A stretch of DNA of 64,000 nucleotides from JADHUC01 sp964617665 (GTDB taxonomy: Bacteria > Planctomycetota > Planctomycetia > Pirellulales > Pirellulaceae): assembly GCA_964617665.1 (NCBI GenBank), contig CAZUAH010000004.1, forward strand, positions 1-64,000, written 5' to 3'. Each line of letters begins with the position of its first letter. Positions within the stretch are counted from its first letter, which is position 1. The notes beneath the pieces are model-generated. The model was not told the DNA's origin. It made no database searches and worked only from the letters and a program-made list of their open reading frames with translations. Of this stretch, positions 27,901-35,464 are shown one piece after another. Both the position numbers and the translations under genes were made by a program.

Positions 27901-28186
27901 GCCCGCACGAACGAACGTGCTGACGAGCCTCTTCCACCTTCGCCGGATCGGCGTCCAAGCCGTGGACCACGTACTTGTTCGACACACGCAAGGCGGCGGT
28001 CAGGCGGCCATCGCCGCAACCGACGTGCACGATCAGTCCACCTGTTGCGCCAGCCTCGTTGAGAACCGATCGAACGGTGGCATCAGCCGATGCGGCACCG
28101 AGCGTCGATGGTATTGCCACAAACATGAACACCAGAGCCACGGCCAGAACGATGTGGGCGAGATTGGATAGGTTGGGCAGTTTCAT
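24962..28186 (-). CDS. secreted methyltransferase-fold + PQQ-type beta-propeller fusion
   Basis: A 1074-residue protein with a signal peptide (MKLPNLSNLAHIVLAVALVF...). Residues about 35-150 have the class I methyltransferase pattern: LIVHVGCGDGRLTAALR (motif I), VVHGLDADPAKVEEAR (acidic residue), LVNLVVVD, then ILRVLTPRGVAVV. After IDEWTHWLHDPSGNAVGRD, a long PQQ/BamB-like propeller runs to the C-terminus, with units such as LTALDAATGEVVKQYEG, AVFDAKTGTQQWSEGD and VHALDVDGGGQQWSYV. Degenerate heptamer repeats encode residues 122-170 and a linker near 635-675 (see separate entries). A methyltransferase fold outside the cytoplasm lacks an obvious SAM supply, so it may bind another ligand. ATG 28186 has AGGA upstream. 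Confidence 0.8.
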   Translation of the reverse strand: MKLPNLSNLAHIVLAVALVFMFVAIPSTLGAASADATVRSVLNEAGATGGLIVHVGCGDGRLTAALRVSNKYVVHGLDADPAKVEEARQHVRSCGLYGLVSVDVLYGSQLPYASDLVNLVVVDTRCGIRDTESEILRVLTPRGVAVVREKGTEGWLSRIPHPVSRIGDGFAMFTKPASAKIDEWTHWLHDPSGNAVGRDQVVGPPRRFQWMAGPMWSRHHNTVPGVSAMVSANGRVFTIVDEGPPAMAGTTPDKWLLVARDAFNGIELWRKPITDWGWQEWSTIWNERFNQPNNVPKRLVAVDDRVYVTLGFNAALTALDAATGEVVKQYEGTELTDEILYQDGLLILSINKEPQGPGEVKDKPPVRKYLAVFDAKTGTQQWSEGDFVGNSAKTGPGERVTHLLLAALGNQIFLLDRDAVVSLDLQTGQQLWRSPRPESSDYTARYHHRMSEMCTLVATDDVVLLCQLEPIQKRIGWRVIKARLQAYARKTGEPLWEYRCGNWGHFCVPDVFVAQGLVWVHDKETMSIVGLEPISGVEKRRVLTEKALDNGHHHRCYRNKATERFLMTSYRGVEFVDWASGDVDRNHWVRGTCRYGVLPCNGLLYSTPHPCDCYITSKLNGFYALGPAGELRDKSLESRAGKRLERGSAYDASDLQPSVSSLQSSSWPTYRHDADRTGCADGPAPSNLKGVWKTTLPGGRISAPVVAEGKVLVSSIDAHTVHALDVDGGGQQWSYVAAGRVDTPPTVWNGRAIFGCRSGWVYCLRMSDGAMMWRFHAAPEDRLVIAHGGLESAWPVHGGVLVRDGKVYATAGRSSFLDGGIMACCLDAATGKVLDERLIAHQQDMPVDTGRNQSDDTGVLSDLLVSEGDGVYMRHLQLFGTDEAKAGWGQRVGATAGMLDDSWFNRTVWLVDGRDQGELLVHDDGGVYSVRVHKSRGHGNYIEPGTDAYQIVATDRTPTTAPESGRKNKLNTTVWPKPKQVRWSLPLPIRVTAMAVGGPTLLCAGTPDMLDPEEPWAAYEGKRGGVLFALSTDDGVKKAELKLDAAPVYDGMAIAGGRLYLSTVSGTLVSIGER
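26196..26302. repeat. degenerate heptamer repeats inside the fusion gene (linker)
   Basis: Read on the minus strand, two blocks have a 7-bp period: CTTCAGC/CTTCAGT/CTCTAGC/CTTCAGT (26192-26225), and the plus-strand block GACTCTA/GACTCTT/GTCTCTT/AACTCTC (26274-26301). They encode a serine- and arginine-rich linker of the propeller protein with no resemblance to propeller blades. Seven is not a multiple of three, so the blocks only stay open because the total length fits. Confidence 0.6.
27689..27817. repeat. paired inverted arrays of a GATRCGG heptamer inside a coding sequence
   Basis: 27689-27723 is five heptamers, GATGCGG/GATACGG/GATGTGG/GATACGC/GATAGCC. 27783-27817 is the same consensus in the opposite orientation (ATCTCGT/ATCCCGC/ATCTCGT). 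The 59 bp between the arms encode the conserved LRVLTPRGVAVV strand of the methyltransferase-like domain, while the arms encode unconserved RCGIRDTESE and LSRIPHPVSRIGDG. The arms can pair as a large hairpin. Confidence 0.7.
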
Positions 28187-28239
28187 CTTCGTTTTCCTAC
28201 ACTTGAGGGCTCACTTCATGGAACGGAAGTTCGCTCACG

Positions 28240-29493
28240 TCAGTCAACGATCGCGTCGTAGATCAGACCCTTGACTGCGAATTCGGTCTGGAACGAGTAT
28301 GGCATGATTTGTTCCAGTGTAATCACAATCAGATCATCTCTTGGCGAAACCCAATAATGCGTACTCGCTGCGCCGCCCCAGCCGTATTCGCCAAGGCGTC
28401 CTTGCGGGTCCCAGTCGCTCATCTTGACTCGAACCGAGAACCCCAGTCCGAATCCTACGCCTTCTCGAACCTCGTCACCGAATTTGATCCACCCCACGCC
28501 GTCAGGCAGTTGGTTTGTGGTCATCAGTCTAATGGCGTCTTTTGAGAGCACTCGAACGCCGTGTAGTTGACCGCCGCCCTCGATCATCATCAAGAATCGC
28601 ATGTAGTCCCGCGCCGTGGACACCAAACCGCCGCCGCCCGAAAGTAACTTGGGGTCTTTCAGATACTGACTAGTCGCCGGTGCGTCGTGCACCACCAAAT
28701 TGCCTTTACCGTCAGAGCCATAGTTGACGGCGAATCGCTCGGCCTTCTTGGACGGAACGAAGAATCCCGTATCTTTCATGTCCAGGGGCGCAAAAATGCG
28801 TTCCTGGAAGAAATCATCCAACTGCTTGCCGGAGACCACTTCTACAACGCGGCCGAGCACATCAACGGACACGCTGTAGACCCAGTCCTTCCCCGGCTCG
28901 TAAAGCAGAGGCAGCTTCGCCAGCTTACTGGTCATCTCTGCCAGATCTGTATCCCGATCCAGCACGTTGGCCTTGCCGTACAGTTGATCCACTGGCGTAT
29001 TTCCGAAGAATCCGTAAGTCAGCCCGGCCGTGTGCCGCATAAGATCGCGGATGGTTATATCGCGGCGGGGCGCATATTTGCCTTCCGCAGCGTAAACCTT
29101 CAGCCCCTTCAAATCGGGCAGGTACTTGGAGACAGGATCGTCAAGCTTCAGTTTTCCCTCGTCGTACAGCATCAACGCTGCAGCACTAGTGATGGTCTTG
29201 GTCATGGAATAGAAACGCATGATCGTGTCACGCCGCATGGACTTCTTCTTTTCCAGATCCATCAAACCATAGGGCTTGAAATGAACGACCTTTCCGCGAC
29301 GCGCGACCATCACGATTGCCCCCGCGAGCTTTTTGTCACGAACCAGTTGATTCATCGCCGCGTCCACCTTTTCGAGACCGGCCGAGGACATACCCACCTG
29401 CTCGGGTTTGGCTGTGGGCAGCTCTTTGGCCACAGCAACAGAGGCCGTGACAAAGACAAAAACACAGACGATGCTCAGGAGAAGTCTCTTCAT
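28240..29493 (-). CDS. secreted serine hydrolase (class C beta-lactamase/esterase family)
   Basis: A 417-residue protein from ATG 29493 (GGGAG upstream), with signal peptide MKRLLLSIVCVFVFVTASVA. It has the penicillin-binding fold motifs S96-M-T-K99 (FYSMTKTITSA), the Tyr motif in DWVYSVSVDVLGRVV, and a C-terminal WGGAASTHYWVSPRDD in the place of the KTG box. Such family XII-type hydrolases act as esterases, DD-peptidases or transesterases; substrate is not predictable. MQAxG-type lipid-binding features are absent. An in-frame start at 29523 is possible but puts ten residues before the signal peptide. It follows the Gfo/Idh/MocA gene by 170 bp and precedes the methyltransferase-propeller gene by 53 bp, all on the minus strand. 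Confidence 0.86.
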   Translation of the reverse strand: MKRLLLSIVCVFVFVTASVAVAKELPTAKPEQVGMSSAGLEKVDAAMNQLVRDKKLAGAIVMVARRGKVVHFKPYGLMDLEKKKSMRRDTIMRFYSMTKTITSAAALMLYDEGKLKLDDPVSKYLPDLKGLKVYAAEGKYAPRRDITIRDLMRHTAGLTYGFFGNTPVDQLYGKANVLDRDTDLAEMTSKLAKLPLLYEPGKDWVYSVSVDVLGRVVEVVSGKQLDDFFQERIFAPLDMKDTGFFVPSKKAERFAVNYGSDGKGNLVVHDAPATSQYLKDPKLLSGGGGLVSTARDYMRFLMMIEGGGQLHGVRVLSKDAIRLMTTNQLPDGVGWIKFGDEVREGVGFGLGFSVRVKMSDWDPQGRLGEYGWGGAASTHYWVSPRDDLIVITLEQIMPYSFQTEFAVKGLIYDAIVD

Positions 29494-29663
29494 TGGTGGC
29501 TCCCTGGAAGCTGAAATTGACAACGCGAATCATTGTAGCCTATTTGAAGTCTCGCCAAACCTCGGCGCGTGCATTGGCTACGTCGTTGCCGCGCTAGATC
29601 TCAATTCGGCGCAAATAGATGCCAGGATCGATCTCCGCGACTGCAACAACACGTACGGGCAAC

Positions 29664-31070
29664 TTACGCCTCGCCAGGGTGTTGCCACGGAGCGCGATAT
29701 GGTCGGCGGAGGAGCTTCGTGGCTTCGTCGTCGCCAATCACAACGCGTTGTCTCGGGTCGTACCTGAGCGCTCGGCCGCCAAGTTGCATTGAGAGATTTG
29801 CCAACACGCAGCTTGCCGTCGAGATGTGGCCCTCTTCGATGTCCGCCACCGGCCGACTGCGTTTCTCGATAGCGGCAAGGAAGTCGAGCATGTGCCGTCG
29901 CGTCGCGGGTGCGGCATTCAGTTCGATGCCTTTCTCAGTCACGTCTTCCGGATACTTCTCGCGCTCGTACAGGCATTCGAAGTGGATCGGTTTCGCGTTC
30001 TTTCCACGAGGGATGAAGTCGGCACGCATGGTGCTCGCTTTCAGCGTTCCCTTGTCGCCGTAGATGAACAGCGCCCACGGATAGTCTGGATCGGTAGGGT
30101 CGCCCCACGAACGATGCTGCCAGATGGCGTTGAAGTCATCAAACTCGAAGGTCGCCGTTTGCGTGTCCGCGATATTCGACTTGCCTTCCTTCTGCATCAA
30201 GATCCCGCCCGTCGAGGTAACGCGTTTCGGCCAGCCGAGACCGAGCATCCACCGCGCGGTGTCGAGCATATGGACGCACATGTCACCCATGATGCCGTTG
30301 CCGTATTCCATGAAGGTCCGCCACCACCGCTTGTGCGGCAGTCCGTCATAGGGACGCAGCGGCGCGGGGCCGGTCCACATCTCGTAGTCGAGAAAGTCGG
30401 GCACAGGCTCCAGCGGTGGGTTGCCGTTGGCGCGCATGTGGAAGTAACAACACATCTCGACGTGGCCGATCGTGCCTAGCAAACCGGCCTCGATAACTTG
30501 CTTCTTCACGTCAATTAGATGCGGCGTGCTTTTTCGCTGTGTGCCGACTTGTACCACTCGGCCATGCTTGCGAGCCGCGTCGACCATCGCTTCGCCTTCG
30601 CCCACGTCCACGCTGATGGACTTTTGCACGTACACGTCCGCGCCCGCTTCAACGGCCCCAATCATCTGCAGCGCATGCCAGTGATCCGGCGAGCCGATCA
30701 GCACGATGTCCAGGTCTTTCTCTTTGAGCATCTCGCGATAATCGACGTAAGTTCGAGGCTTCTTCTGCGACTTCAGCCGTTGGCCGTGGATTTCCACGGC
30801 TTCCGCGAGCATTCGTTGGTCTGGATCGCAAATCGACACCACTTCAACCGGCGTCACTTGGATCAGTCGCCAGAGATCGCTCTTGCCATACCACCCAGCG
30901 CCGATCAGTCCGACGCGTTTCGGCTTTTCTGCGGCACCCGCGAAAGCACCGACGTTGAGTGAAGAGAGCGCAAGCGACGCAGCTCCAGCTTGGAGAAAGC
31001 GGCGGCGACCGATGTTACGCGACGAAACATGCGCGATCCCATTACGATGCATCTTTCGATCCATATTCAT
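29664..31070 (-). CDS. Tat-exported Gfo/Idh/MocA-family oxidoreductase
   Basis: A 468-residue protein from ATG 31070 (GAGG 8 nt upstream; the GTG at 31079 overlaps that site). The leader has a twin-arginine signal, SSRNIGRRRFLQAGAASLAL. The Rossmann domain shows KRVGLIGAGWYGKSDLWRL and VVSICDPD, then DIVLIGSPDHWHALQM. The family EKP motif reads QKS (VYVQKSISVDVGEG), so the usual catalytic lysine is kept in a changed context. GDMCVHMLDTARWML carries the Dx3H pattern. NAD(P)-dependent sugar or cyclitol oxidation is typical of the family; Tat export implies cofactor loading in the cytoplasm. It is the first gene of the minus-strand run towards 20473 and is divergent from the apiosidase-like gene at 31221. 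Confidence 0.87.
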   Translation of the reverse strand: MNMDRKMHRNGIAHVSSRNIGRRRFLQAGAASLALSSLNVGAFAGAAEKPKRVGLIGAGWYGKSDLWRLIQVTPVEVVSICDPDQRMLAEAVEIHGQRLKSQKKPRTYVDYREMLKEKDLDIVLIGSPDHWHALQMIGAVEAGADVYVQKSISVDVGEGEAMVDAARKHGRVVQVGTQRKSTPHLIDVKKQVIEAGLLGTIGHVEMCCYFHMRANGNPPLEPVPDFLDYEMWTGPAPLRPYDGLPHKRWWRTFMEYGNGIMGDMCVHMLDTARWMLGLGWPKRVTSTGGILMQKEGKSNIADTQTATFEFDDFNAIWQHRSWGDPTDPDYPWALFIYGDKGTLKASTMRADFIPRGKNAKPIHFECLYEREKYPEDVTEKGIELNAAPATRRHMLDFLAAIEKRSRPVADIEEGHISTASCVLANLSMQLGGRALRYDPRQRVVIGDDEATKLLRRPYRAPWQHPGEA

Positions 31071-31220
31071 GAAGTTCACCTCGTTCCGTGGTTGGTCTGT
31101 GTATTGTTGGTCGGCATTTGACAGTGAGTGGCCGAATGGCTACACAAATGGGCATATGAATATAGCCGCGAGATGACGCACCGGCAATTCGCCATCACCG
31201 TGATTTAAGGGGAACGAAGC

Positions 31221-32888
31221 ATGAACCGTCGATCGCAATTTCATTGGATCATGTGCTGTTTCGCTTGCGTCGTTGTTTTCACCGGCCGACGAGGATCGGC
31301 CCAGCAGTCCGTCGAGCGATTCGGAATGCACGAAGCAGCTTTTGAGTCGTCTGGGCGATATGCCAATCCCTATACGGATCTGGACGCCGACGCTGATCTG
31401 CGACGACCGGATGGCTCGAAGCGCGTGATTCCGCTGTTCTGGGACGGGGACTCGAACTGGAAGCTGCGGGTAAGTCCAGACATGACCGGTAAGTGGTCGT
31501 ACACCGTGCGCTCGAAAGACAAAGGGTTGAATGGGAATACAGGCTCATTCGTTTGCGAGCGATCCAATCGCCGCGGCAGCATTCAGCCGATGGCGGGCTT
31601 CCCACATCATTTTCAGTACCAGAACGGCGATGCAGTGTGGTTCATGGGCGATACCGCCTGGGCGCTGTTCACTGACAACGTCGACGAGAAACACAACCGC
31701 GATGCAGCGGAGCGATATCTGAAGACTCGAGCTGGACAAGGGTTTAACGTTGTACATTCGATGATGCTCAGCGAGGCTGGTTGGGGAAACTCGGGAGGAA
31801 TGCCGTTTGATGACCTGAGAAGTGAAAAGATAAACCCCGGCTACTGGCAGGAGATGGATCATCGCGTGGCGTACGCGAATTCACAAGCAATCGTTGTGGG
31901 ACTCGCGTTAGCCTGGGGCGATAAGCGAAAGCAAGAACCGTTCGCGTGGCGGAGGTTCCCGAACCTGGAGGCACGCAAACGTTACGCTCGGTACATTGCA
32001 GCCCGATACAGTGCGTACGACGTTTACTTCCTTGTCTCTGGCGAATGGCACGCCGAAGTCCGCACGCGCCCGAGCACTGAAGCCGAGATGAAACAGGAAT
32101 TCACTGCCATCGGAAGTGCTTTGCGTGCGGCCGATCCGCACGGCCGAATCATCGCCATTCATCCGATGACAAGACATGGCAGTGTGCGCGAGTTCAACGA
32201 CGCGGGGTGGATGAGCTTTGGCGACTACCAGCAGAACTACCGCGATCTTCATACGCGCATACTGCAGTCGCGACGATTCGAAAAGCCGATCGTGAATTCG
32301 GAATACGGCTACTTCCTCCGCGATCGGGATGGCGACGGCACACCCGACAAGGACAATTCCACGAGCCTTGAATCCATGCGGCACGCGTCATGGGATATCG
32401 TCATGGCCGGCGGCTACTTCGTCACCGGATTTGGGACAACTTACTTCGGGGGCAACCGCGATCCCGGACCGTTCGACATCGCTGCGGCCAAGAACGATGC
32501 TTGGGAACGGCAGATCGGATTTATGAAGCAGTTGTTCCTGGAGTTGGACTGGTGGAAGCTACGGCCCCAGGATGAACTTCTTTCCTGTTCCGTACCGCGT
32601 GGAAAGGATGGCAGGCAGCTTGGCAGAACCGCGCCACCAGCGACCACTTACTGGATGCTCGCCGATTCCGGAAGGAATTACCTCGTCTACGCGCGCGGTC
32701 TGACTGCCGAGTTGACAGTCAAACTTGGACCGAACGCCGCCGACGAGTATCGTGCGCGTCTATTCAACCCTCGGACGGACGACATGAGACCGATCGACGA
32801 CAAACGCGAAGTGAAGACCGCTTTCGCATGGCCACCTCCCAGCGCCGACGACTGGGTGCTGCATCTGATGAATGTGAACCTGGATTAG
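31221..32888 (+). CDS. secreted DUF5060/DUF4038 putative glycoside hydrolase (apiosidase-like)
   Basis: A 555-residue protein with AGGGGA upstream of ATG 31221 and a signal sequence (MNRRSQFHWIMCCFACVVVF). Residues 30-115 match the DUF5060 beta-sandwich: RYANPYTDLDADADLRRPDG, then FWDGDSNWKLRVSPDMTGKW. From about 120 a DUF4038-type TIM barrel follows: FQYQNGDAVWFMGDTAWALF, RAGQGFNVVHSMMLSE, YARYIAARYSAYDVYFLVSG-EWH (candidate acid/base Glu) and KPIVNSEYGYFL (candidate nucleophile Glu). GH140 apiosidases of pectin rhamnogalacturonan II have this architecture; assignment to GH140 itself is not certain. It forms a two-gene plus-strand operon with the next gene, 30 bp downstream. Confidence 0.75.
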   Translation: MNRRSQFHWIMCCFACVVVFTGRRGSAQQSVERFGMHEAAFESSGRYANPYTDLDADADLRRPDGSKRVIPLFWDGDSNWKLRVSPDMTGKWSYTVRSKDKGLNGNTGSFVCERSNRRGSIQPMAGFPHHFQYQNGDAVWFMGDTAWALFTDNVDEKHNRDAAERYLKTRAGQGFNVVHSMMLSEAGWGNSGGMPFDDLRSEKINPGYWQEMDHRVAYANSQAIVVGLALAWGDKRKQEPFAWRRFPNLEARKRYARYIAARYSAYDVYFLVSGEWHAEVRTRPSTEAEMKQEFTAIGSALRAADPHGRIIAIHPMTRHGSVREFNDAGWMSFGDYQQNYRDLHTRILQSRRFEKPIVNSEYGYFLRDRDGDGTPDKDNSTSLESMRHASWDIVMAGGYFVTGFGTTYFGGNRDPGPFDIAAAKNDAWERQIGFMKQLFLELDWWKLRPQDELLSCSVPRGKDGRQLGRTAPPATTYWMLADSGRNYLVYARGLTAELTVKLGPNAADEYRARLFNPRTDDMRPIDDKREVKTAFAWPPPSADDWVLHLMNVNLD

Positions 32889-32918
32889 GCCAAGTCCCCT
32901 CATCAACGGAGATAGGAA

Positions 32919-35459
32919 ATGAATAGCCGAAATCACATGCTGGTCGTCGTGATCGTGGGGCTTCTGGCCGCTCAACCGACCGCGCATGCCGACGACGAGG
33001 ATTCCGATGACCAGTCGCGAGTCTGTTGGATGAAGACACCAACGGTCAGTGTGATGACCGGGTTCATCTACGAGCCGCTGGAGCCCTATACGATCCAACA
33101 ATGGATGGAGAACCTGGGCAACGACTTCGATGCGGACCAATGGGTGAAGGATTTCAAGGAGACCGGGGCGACGCATCTCGTTTTCTACGATAAATGGATC
33201 GACGGGCTGGTCTTCCACGATACCAAGACAACCAACTTCAAGACCAAACGCGATTTTGTGCGGGAGTTGGCTGCGGCCTGCCAGCGCGAGAAACTTCCGC
33301 TGATCTTCTATTTCAACGCAGTCAGCGACGGCAATCCGGAATTTGACGAATGGTCAACGATGGATAGGCAGGGAAAACCCATCGTGTTCGGCCCGCGGTG
33401 GCCCACGCGCTACCAGACCTTGCATTCACCGTTTCGTCATAAGGCGATCGAGCAGGTGCGCGAGTTGCTCACGAACTACGGTCCGATCCACGGAATCTGG
33501 CACGACATCTTCCACGAGCGGTTGAATACGTCCAGTCCGTGGGTCGCGAAGGGTTACGAAGATATGTTTGGCGAGCCGTTCGAGAATGCCTCACCAACGC
33601 GACTGGCCGAGTTCAACGCCCGGACGCTGGCCAGCTACTTGGATGAAATCGACGTGATCCGGCGCGAACAAGGCCAGACGGCCTGCGTCTACACGGCAAA
33701 CGGATCCGGCGGCAGCTTCCTGCCGGCGGGTATCTGGACCGACCTGGTAGGTTCGCGGCTTCAGTACCTTTTCAACGAGGGGCACGGTTTTGTCCGCAAC
33801 GATCAACTCGCCCGCATGGCTTGGGTGTTGCCCAAGCCGCTGGACATCAACTTCAAACTCGGCAGTTCCTGGTTCACGCCTTTGGAAGATACACCGCCGA
33901 CGTCGCATTTGACGGACAAACAGGCCATCGCCGGTTCGGCAATCGTCGTTTGCCAGGGCGCCGGCGTGCATTGGGCACTGACACCGGGGCATTCGGGCAT
34001 TTTCGGCGAAGACCTCGATCAAGCTAAAGCCGCCGGCGCGTGGTTCCGCCAAGTGAAGCCTTATGTCACGGACGCCCAACCATACGCCGACGTGGCGATC
34101 GTAGTCGGCACTCCTGCCGCGGGAGGACCGGGGCTGCCCGGAACGAATCCGTTTTGGAATCGCTACCAAGGTATTCAGCAGGGTGCTTGGCAAAGCACGG
34201 TCGCGATCAGCGACGCGTTACTGCGCCACGGCGTATTCAGCCGATTGCTATACATGTCGGCTCAGGGTGGAAGCTGGCCCGCGTCGCTCGACGAGTATCG
34301 CGCCGTCATCATTCCAGAACTGGCCGTGCTGGACGAGGCGCATATGGACCAGTTACGCAAATACGTCAAGGGCGGAGGCCAACTGATCGCGTTTGGACAC
34401 GCTACGGTACTGGACGAGAAGGCCCAGCGACGGGACGACTTCGGCTTGAGCGACGTGTACGGTGTCCGTCTGACGGGCGAGGTGACCTTTCCTGCAGATT
34501 CGCAGAAAGCCACTGTCAAAGTCGATTCCGAGTACAACGAGGCATACGGTGCCCGCGTATTGGCTGGCGCTCCGGGGGAAGCGTGGGCGTCGGATGGCTC
34601 GCCGATGCCTCACTGGATCGAATTGACGCTGCCCAAACGCGTCGAGGTGGCTCGCGTCGAAGTGGCCAACCGACATGGCCCGTACCAGATCACTGATATC
34701 GCAATCGAGGCGTTCGAAGGCGACGAATGGAAGCAAATCAGCTCGGTTCAAGGAGCTTCCACTCGTGAAATCGCTATACCGTTAACGCCCCCGGTTCACG
34801 TCGAGAAGCTCCGCGTCAAGATCTTGAAGGAACTGTACCAAGGCGAGGACCGGCAGTACGCCGATGTGCGAGCGGTCCGTGTACTGGACACGAAAGGACG
34901 CGATTGGGTCGGTGGCGCGGCCACACGCATACCCTTGACCTTCGACGATCCGGACACCGCACGGGCCTTCGAAGATTCGCCCGTTGCCTGGGCGCCGATG
35001 GCGGTTAGCGTCGAGCCGACAACAGCCAACACGGTCGCGCACCTCCAAGCGAAGGCTCCGGCAGCGGCGATTCTAAAGCACCGCTTCGGCGACGGCGAGG
35101 CACACTTGATCACGACGAGCGACGGAGCCTTCCGCATCGACCATCCGTTCTGGAGCGGGCTTGCGCGATTGGCGGCAGGTGAGCCGACACTGGTGGTCAA
35201 TGCGGAAGACGGCCATCGCTATCGCTTCATCATGACTCGCATTGCCAACTCACATGTATTACACGTGATTGATTCCCAGACGGACTTGCCCGGCAAACCG
35301 ACGCAACAGATTTCAGTATCCCTGTTGTCGGCCAGTCTGAGCGACCCGGCCAATGCGACGCTGGTCGGAGCTGACGAACCGCTAACACTGTCACAAGACG
35401 GAGGGAGAATCTCGTTTGTCGTCCAGCCCGACCCCGTGGCCACGATTGTCTTCAAATGA
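32919..35459 (+). CDS. secreted putative glycoside hydrolase with GATase-like and discoidin-like domains
   Basis: An 846-residue protein, GGAGATAGGAA before ATG 32919, signal peptide MNSRNHMLVVVIVGLLAAQP. The N-terminal barrel (about 35-370) reads FDADQWVKDFKETGATHLVF, WIDGLVFHDTKTTNFKTKRD and GIWHDIFHERL, resembling GH29-like and hypothetical glycosyl hydrolase 6 proteins. Next comes a beta-galactosidase-trimerisation/GATase-like domain (YADVAIVVGTP, EYRAVIIPELAVLDEAHMDQ). A discoidin-like (F5/8 type C, CBM32) module follows with ASDGSPMPHWIELTLPKRVE and RHGPYQITDIAIEAFEGDEW. The WHD and HER residues are candidates for catalysis but are unproven. It probably acts outside the cell with the upstream DUF4038 protein. 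The gene ends 5 bp before the convergent FG-GAP gene. Confidence 0.62.
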   Translation: MNSRNHMLVVVIVGLLAAQPTAHADDEDSDDQSRVCWMKTPTVSVMTGFIYEPLEPYTIQQWMENLGNDFDADQWVKDFKETGATHLVFYDKWIDGLVFHDTKTTNFKTKRDFVRELAAACQREKLPLIFYFNAVSDGNPEFDEWSTMDRQGKPIVFGPRWPTRYQTLHSPFRHKAIEQVRELLTNYGPIHGIWHDIFHERLNTSSPWVAKGYEDMFGEPFENASPTRLAEFNARTLASYLDEIDVIRREQGQTACVYTANGSGGSFLPAGIWTDLVGSRLQYLFNEGHGFVRNDQLARMAWVLPKPLDINFKLGSSWFTPLEDTPPTSHLTDKQAIAGSAIVVCQGAGVHWALTPGHSGIFGEDLDQAKAAGAWFRQVKPYVTDAQPYADVAIVVGTPAAGGPGLPGTNPFWNRYQGIQQGAWQSTVAISDALLRHGVFSRLLYMSAQGGSWPASLDEYRAVIIPELAVLDEAHMDQLRKYVKGGGQLIAFGHATVLDEKAQRRDDFGLSDVYGVRLTGEVTFPADSQKATVKVDSEYNEAYGARVLAGAPGEAWASDGSPMPHWIELTLPKRVEVARVEVANRHGPYQITDIAIEAFEGDEWKQISSVQGASTREIAIPLTPPVHVEKLRVKILKELYQGEDRQYADVRAVRVLDTKGRDWVGGAATRIPLTFDDPDTARAFEDSPVAWAPMAVSVEPTTANTVAHLQAKAPAAAILKHRFGDGEAHLITTSDGAFRIDHPFWSGLARLAAGEPTLVVNAEDGHRYRFIMTRIANSHVLHVIDSQTDLPGKPTQQISVSLLSASLSDPANATLVGADEPLTLSQDGGRISFVVQPDPVATIVFK

Positions 35460-35464
35460 ACGTG

